Shown one piece after another: positions 5,163-9,345 of a stretch of 9,345 nt of DNA. Origin of the DNA: Candidatus Cloacimonadota bacterium (lineage in GTDB: Bacteria; Cloacimonadota; Cloacimonadia; Cloacimonadales; TCS61); contig QMNP01000047.1 of the NCBI GenBank assembly GCA_003647825.1, positions 1-9,345 of the forward strand, given 5' to 3'. The first letter of the stretch is position 1; each line of letters begins with the position of its first letter. The translations under genes were made by a program, and so were the position numbers. The notes beneath the pieces were generated by a model, which made no database searches, was not told where the DNA came from, and was given only the letters and a program-made list of their open reading frames with translations.

Positions 5163-6202
5163 TGGAACAATACTCTGAACTAGCTTTCAATATTGTAAAC
5201 AATTTATTAAAAATCCAAAACGATAATGTCATCTCTATTGCAGGAGAGATCCATAACGGTAAAAACTCTGAAGATCCGCTTATAGAACTTGCTTTGATCG
5301 AAGAATTGGCAATTGCTATCCGCAAGAAAAAAGCCTTCCCTGTTTTGGAAATATCCACCGAAAGCTTAAAAAAACGCTTTTTTGCAGAAATGCCCGATGA
5401 AATTTTTTCTGTTCCACCTAATTATTACAAAAATTGGATAAACTCGATAGATATATTTATTGAAGTAGGTTGGGAGAGTTTTTCCAGCGACTTTAAAGTA
5501 ACTGCAGAAAAACAGATCAAGCAATTCAAAGATTCCACTCAATCTGTAATTGAACACCTTTTTGAGCAAAAGAAAAAACTGATCTTCCTGAATTATCCAA
5601 CTCATGAACTGGCCGGATACATTGGCGCAGATTTTGAAAAACTATGTGGTATTTATTTTAATGCTGCGAACTGTAATTATAATTTACTCAGCATATATGG
5701 AAATGATTTGAAAGATGAATTTTATTCCTATTCCAATTATAAGATCAAGTCGCGGGATGAAGAATTGGATCTTAAAATTCTTCGTGATAAAATAGAACTT
5801 TTTACAGGTGATACATCCGAGCAGCAGATAGTTTTTATTCCCACTGGAATAATAGAAGTTCCCATAGAACGTCCAAGCCTGAATGGCGTATTCTTTGCAG
5901 ATAAGATCTATTATAAAGATAAAAGCTATGATAATGTTAAAATCAAGTTTGAGAATGGAACTGTTCGATATGTAGCCTTTACCAAAGATGTAAAAGGTAA
6001 TTACCATTTACAGAGTGAGTTTGTTAACAGTTTGGAAGAGTGTTATTTAACTATCGGATTCAATAAAAATATTTTTGAATTTACAAACTATTATTCCTAC
6101 GATCGCTGTATAGATGGTAATATCTCATTCAAGTTTTTTGATCGATCAAACCATGCGATCTTTGTTTCAAATTTAAAAGCAGAAATTTCTAAAAGGATAT
6201 AA
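5162..6202 (+). CDS. Divergent M29 (AmpS/aminopeptidase T)-like protein, possibly non-peptidase
   Basis: This 346-residue cytoplasmic protein has the architecture of M29 metallo-aminopeptidases (COG2309-like). The N-terminal half carries a Rossmann-like segment (VISIAGEI at 23-30, a long helix at 40-55, then AFPVLEIS at 58-65), and the C-terminal half has the family's PTG strand-turn (227-229) followed by NGVFFADKIYYKDK (241-254) and VKIKFENGTV (259-268). The family usually reads PxGEVxTAP here with a metal-binding Glu; this protein reads PTGIIEVP, so that Glu is displaced by two residues. Near the C-terminus EE (292-293) and SNHAIFV (329-335) are the only candidates for the other ligands, and the usual His-rich ending is missing. 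It may be inactive, bind metal differently, or have another role. Its ATG shares a base with the murI stop (TGATG) and no strong ribosome binding site precedes it, so translation probably depends on murI. The family call is moderate. Confidence 0.6.
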   Translation: MEQYSELAFNIVNNLLKIQNDNVISIAGEIHNGKNSEDPLIELALIEELAIAIRKKKAFPVLEISTESLKKRFFAEMPDEIFSVPPNYYKNWINSIDIFIEVGWESFSSDFKVTAEKQIKQFKDSTQSVIEHLFEQKKKLIFLNYPTHELAGYIGADFEKLCGIYFNAANCNYNLLSIYGNDLKDEFYSYSNYKIKSRDEELDLKILRDKIELFTGDTSEQQIVFIPTGIIEVPIERPSLNGVFFADKIYYKDKSYDNVKIKFENGTVRYVAFTKDVKGNYHLQSEFVNSLEECYLTIGFNKNIFEFTNYYSYDRCIDGNISFKFFDRSNHAIFVSNLKAEISKRI

Positions 6203-6206
6203 TTTA

Positions 6207-7718
6207 ATGAAAGTCGGATTTGATAATGAAAAATATTTAAAAGAGCAAACTGCAGCAATTCTGGAAAGAGTAGAGAAATTTGATAACAAGCTATATCTAG
6301 AATTTGGGGGGAAGATCATTTATGATTATCATGCTTCTCGCGTGTTACCAGGCTTCCATCCCAATGTAAAAATGGAACTGATGCAGAAGTTGAAAGATCG
6401 AGCCGATATTATACTTTGTATTTATGCCGGAGATATTGAAAGACGTAAAATTAGAGCTGATTTTGGAATAACCTACGATGTTGATGCCATGAAACTTATT
6501 GATGATCTACGGGACAGAGAGATCAATGTAAGTGCAGTCGTTATCACGCGCTTCGAAAACCAACCGGCAGCAATAATTTTTAAAAATAAATTAGAAAGAC
6601 GTGGATTGAAAGTATATACACATAAATTTACCAAGGGTTATCCAACTGATGTTGAATTGATCGTTAGTCCGGAAGGATATGGAGCAAATGATTATATTGA
6701 GACAACAAAACCATTGGTGATTGTTACCGGACCAGGACCTGGAAGTGGAAAACTGGCAACCTGTCTTTCCCAAATGTATCACGAGCATACACGTGGATTA
6801 AATGCCGGTTATGCCAAATTTGAAACATTCCCTATATGGAATATTCCACTTAAACATCCTGTTAATGTAGCATATGAATCTGCTACCGCAGACCTGAAAG
6901 ATTTCAATATGATCGACCCCTACCACCTGGAAGCTTATGGAGAACAAACCATAAATTATAATCGTGATGTGGAAGTCTTTCCAGTGCTCAGAAGAATTCT
7001 GGAAAAGATCACAGGTGAAGATGCCATTTATAAATCACCCACAGACATGGGAGTAAATCGAGCAGGTTTTGGAATTATTGATGATGAAGCCACTAAGTAT
7101 GCATCATGTCAGGAAATCATTCGACGTTATTTCCGCTATAGATGTGAATTTGCCTTGGGTCTTGTAAGTAAAGATACGGTAGATCGTGCTGAATTGATAA
7201 TGAAGGAACTGAACCTGAAAACTGAAGATAGAATAACTGTATTGCCAGCCAGAGAAACAGCGAAAGATGCGGAAAGCTGTGGAAAAGGGAATGACGGGAT
7301 CTTTTGTGGTGCTGCAATAGAACTGGGTGATGGCTCAATTGTTACCGGAAAGAATTCGGAAATACTGCATTCAGCTTCCAGCCTTATTTTAAATGCTATC
7401 AAAAAACTGGCAGCAATTCCTGATGAAATCCACCTTCTTTCACCTAAAGTAATTGAATCGATCTTCAACCTCGAAAAAAATATCCTGCATGAAAAATCGG
7501 TTAGTTTAGATGTGGAAGAAACTCTTATTGCGCTTAGCATAAGTGCTACTACAAATCCATCTGCACAGGTTGCAATGGAAAAATTAAGTGAATTACGAGG
7601 ATGTGAAGTGCACATGACTCACATCCCTACACCTGGTGATGAAGCTGGATTACGTCGTTTAGGTGTTAATCTTACCAGTGATGCGAATTTTTCTACTAAT
7701 AGTTTATATATGTCATAA
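6207..7718 (+). CDS. DUF1846 family protein
   Basis: The 503-residue length and several segments match the DUF1846 family (PF08903), conserved in many Firmicutes and anaerobes. Visible landmarks: the N-terminal GFDNEKYLKEQ and LYLEFGGKIIYDYHASRVLPGF around 29-50; a glycine-rich loop GPGPGSGK at 175-182, which resembles a P-loop (GxxxxGK followed by Leu rather than Ser/Thr); DPYHLEAYGEQTINYNRDVE around 237-256; and a C-terminal THIPTPGDEAGLRRLGVNLTSD. From memory, family members have solved structures but no firmly assigned reaction; nucleotide binding is suggested by the loop and is an inference. AAGGA at 6193-6197 lies 9 nt before ATG 6207. The gene follows the M29-like gene by 4 bp and precedes pyrG by 16 bp, so it belongs to the same operon. 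The protein is probably cytoplasmic; no signal or membrane segment is visible. Confidence 0.9.
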   Translation: MKVGFDNEKYLKEQTAAILERVEKFDNKLYLEFGGKIIYDYHASRVLPGFHPNVKMELMQKLKDRADIILCIYAGDIERRKIRADFGITYDVDAMKLIDDLRDREINVSAVVITRFENQPAAIIFKNKLERRGLKVYTHKFTKGYPTDVELIVSPEGYGANDYIETTKPLVIVTGPGPGSGKLATCLSQMYHEHTRGLNAGYAKFETFPIWNIPLKHPVNVAYESATADLKDFNMIDPYHLEAYGEQTINYNRDVEVFPVLRRILEKITGEDAIYKSPTDMGVNRAGFGIIDDEATKYASCQEIIRRYFRYRCEFALGLVSKDTVDRAELIMKELNLKTEDRITVLPARETAKDAESCGKGNDGIFCGAAIELGDGSIVTGKNSEILHSASSLILNAIKKLAAIPDEIHLLSPKVIESIFNLEKNILHEKSVSLDVEETLIALSISATTNPSAQVAMEKLSELRGCEVHMTHIPTPGDEAGLRRLGVNLTSDANFSTNSLYMS

Positions 7719-7734
7719 ATAAAGGAGTAATAAG

Positions 7735-9333
7735 TTGGCTAAGCATATTTTTGTAATAGGTGGTGTTTTAAGCTCATTGGGTAAAGGAATTGCATCTTCC
7801 TCGATCGGGCTTCTCATGAAAAAAATGGGTTATAATGTAGTGATGCAGAAATTCGATCCCTACTTGAATGTAGATCCAGGAACAATGAGCCCTTTCCAGC
7901 ATGGTGAGGTTTTTGTAACTGATGACGGAGCAGAAACAGATCTCGATCTGGGACATTATGAGCGCTTTATCGGCAGGCCTTTAAGTAGAAATTCTAATTC
8001 TACTTCCGGTCAGATTTACGACCAGGTTTTACGAAAAGAACGACGTGGAGATTATCTTGGAAAAACTGTTCAGGTAATTCCGCACGTAACCAACGAAATA
8101 AAATCTCTGATCCGAAAGATCGGTGAAGGACAGGATATAGTTATTACCGAAATCGGTGGAACAGTGGGTGACATCGAGAGCCTTCCATTTTTAGAAGCGA
8201 TAAGGCAATTTCGTTTAGAAGTGGGAATGGAGAATTCTCTATTTATCTTTCTTACTTATGTACCATTTATTAAAGCCGCTGGAGAATTAAAAACCAAACC
8301 AACTCAACATGCAACTACAAAACTACGTGAGATAGGTATTCAACCTGATCTGCTTCTCTGCAGAAGTGAGAAACCATTTAATGATGAGATCAAAAGTAAG
8401 ATCGCTCTTTTTACTAATGTTCAAAAAAGCCGTGTAATTAATGCAATCGATGTGAGTACGATTTATGAAGTACCTAAGATATATATTCAGGCCAATGTTC
8501 ACGAGAAGATCTGCGAACACTTCCACCTTCCCCAGAATGAAATTGATTTTTCCGATTGGGATGTGATCATAAATAATATAAAAAATCCCGAAAAAGATGT
8601 TACAATTGCAGTTTGCGGTAAATACGTGGAACATCAGGATGCCTATAAAAGTGTAGGCGCAGCACTAATCCATGCAGCTGCGGCAAATAAACTAAAGTTG
8701 AATGTAAAATGGGTTGATTCTGAGAAAACATTTACTGCATCTGAAGTAAAAAAGCAACTTGAAGATGTTGATGGAATATTAGTACCAGGTGGATTTGGCG
8801 TGCGGGGAATAGATGGTAAGATCGCAATCGCTAAATATGCACGTGAAAATAATATTCCTTTCTTTGGTATTTGCCTGGGAATGCAGATAGCTGTAATAGA
8901 ATTTGCCCGTAATGTGTGCAATCTGGAAGATGCTTACAGCAGTGAATTCAATGAAAAATGCCAAGACCCGGTTATCGACTTGATGCATGAACAGAAATAT
9001 ATTGATATGATGGGCGGAACTATGCGTTTAGGCGCTTATCCATGTCATTTGAAGAAGGATAGTTTAAGTTACAAGATCTATGGATCAGCCGAAATCTCGG
9101 AACGCCACCGTCATCGCTACGAATTCAATAATGACTATCGTGATATTGTAACAGAAAAGGGAATGCTGATCTCCGGAACATCCCCGGACGATCTTTTAGT
9201 AGAAGTAGTTGAAATCCCGGATCATCCATTCTATATTGGTGTGCAGTATCATCCCGAATTCAAATCCCGACCAGATAAACCACAACCGATATTTAAAGCT
9301 TTTGTAAAAAAGGCTGCGGAGTTGAAGAAATAA
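7735..9333 (+). CDS. pyrG: CTP synthase (glutamine-hydrolysing)
   Basis: PyrG converts UTP to CTP using ATP and ammonia from glutamine. The 532 residues (family about 530-550) comprise the synthetase domain, about 1-268, and a class I glutamine amidotransferase domain, about 290-530. Landmarks: SSLGKG P-loop at 13-18; DPYLNVDPGTMSPFQHGEVF at 41-60; Asp72 and Glu141 (in ITEIGGTVGD) as Mg ligands; oxyanion-loop PGGFGVRG at 351-358; nucleophile Cys380 in GICLGMQ; RHRHRYEFN at 457-465; and the His506/Glu508 pair in YHPEF. Everything expected for activity is present. The start is TTG 7735: AAAGGAG at 7721-7727 is 7 nt upstream, and TTG gives the standard N-terminus. It is the last complete gene of the murI operon; no terminator is seen in the 12 bases left after the stop. 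Activity in the family is allosterically stimulated by GTP and inhibited by CTP. Confidence 0.98.
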   Translation: MAKHIFVIGGVLSSLGKGIASSSIGLLMKKMGYNVVMQKFDPYLNVDPGTMSPFQHGEVFVTDDGAETDLDLGHYERFIGRPLSRNSNSTSGQIYDQVLRKERRGDYLGKTVQVIPHVTNEIKSLIRKIGEGQDIVITEIGGTVGDIESLPFLEAIRQFRLEVGMENSLFIFLTYVPFIKAAGELKTKPTQHATTKLREIGIQPDLLLCRSEKPFNDEIKSKIALFTNVQKSRVINAIDVSTIYEVPKIYIQANVHEKICEHFHLPQNEIDFSDWDVIINNIKNPEKDVTIAVCGKYVEHQDAYKSVGAALIHAAAANKLKLNVKWVDSEKTFTASEVKKQLEDVDGILVPGGFGVRGIDGKIAIAKYARENNIPFFGICLGMQIAVIEFARNVCNLEDAYSSEFNEKCQDPVIDLMHEQKYIDMMGGTMRLGAYPCHLKKDSLSYKIYGSAEISERHRHRYEFNNDYRDIVTEKGMLISGTSPDDLLVEVVEIPDHPFYIGVQYHPEFKSRPDKPQPIFKAFVKKAAELKK

Positions 9334-9345
9334 TGTGCACTGTTA

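Noticed and set aside
7117..7615. - strand open frames of 73 and 159 codons opposite the DUF1846 gene
   Set aside because: The + strand protein is a clear full-length family member; the antisense frames are serine-rich shadow translations with no start signals.

Overview
The window is AT-rich bacterial chromosome with about ten genes, closely packed except for one gap of roughly 400 bp. Strong GGAG-type ribosome binding sites, use of a TTG start, a predicted lipoprotein and the remnant of an outer-membrane-like beta-strand protein suggest an uncultured Gram-negative-type lineage. The mix of genes and base composition recalls Candidatus Cloacimonadota (WWE1) or a neighbouring candidate phylum. 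That placement is an impression from memory and not a proof.

Left part (1-1841, + strand): the 3' end of a multi-pass membrane protein, then a MobB-like P-loop GTPase fused to a cysteine-rich C-terminal domain (probably Fe-S), then a very small protein-kinase-fold/phosphotransferase-like protein. The last two genes are spaced as one operon (the kinase-like start lies 14 nt after the MobB stop). A hairpin sits just ahead of the mobB-like ribosome binding site.

Middle (1871-4168): a two-domain lipoprotein on the - strand diverges from a small RRM RNA-binding protein on the + strand. The 160-bp divergent gap holds a TTGACA-type promoter with a perfect 8-bp dyad overlapping the -10, and a duplicated ribosome-binding-site/ATG cassette. 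A gap (2940-3352) then holds a C-terminal fragment of a beta-strand-rich protein on the - strand and a dense block of hairpins, relatively GC-rich, that looks like an interspersed repeat. A patatin-like (RssA/NTE-type) phospholipase follows on the - strand.

Right part (4344-9333, + strand): a compact four-gene operon: glutamate racemase (murI), a divergent M29 aminopeptidase-like protein, a DUF1846 protein and CTP synthase (pyrG). Gaps are -1, +4 and +16 nt. It links supply of D-glutamate for peptidoglycan and of CTP for lipid and nucleic acid synthesis with two poorly characterised proteins.

Nothing here amounts to a clear new defence or mobile system. The best leads are the structured repeat block, the RRM gene's duplicated start region with its operator-like dyad, the MobB/Fe-S plus mini-kinase pair, and the M29-like protein that seems to lack canonical metal ligands. 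No tRNA, rRNA, CRISPR array, transposase or replication origin was seen.
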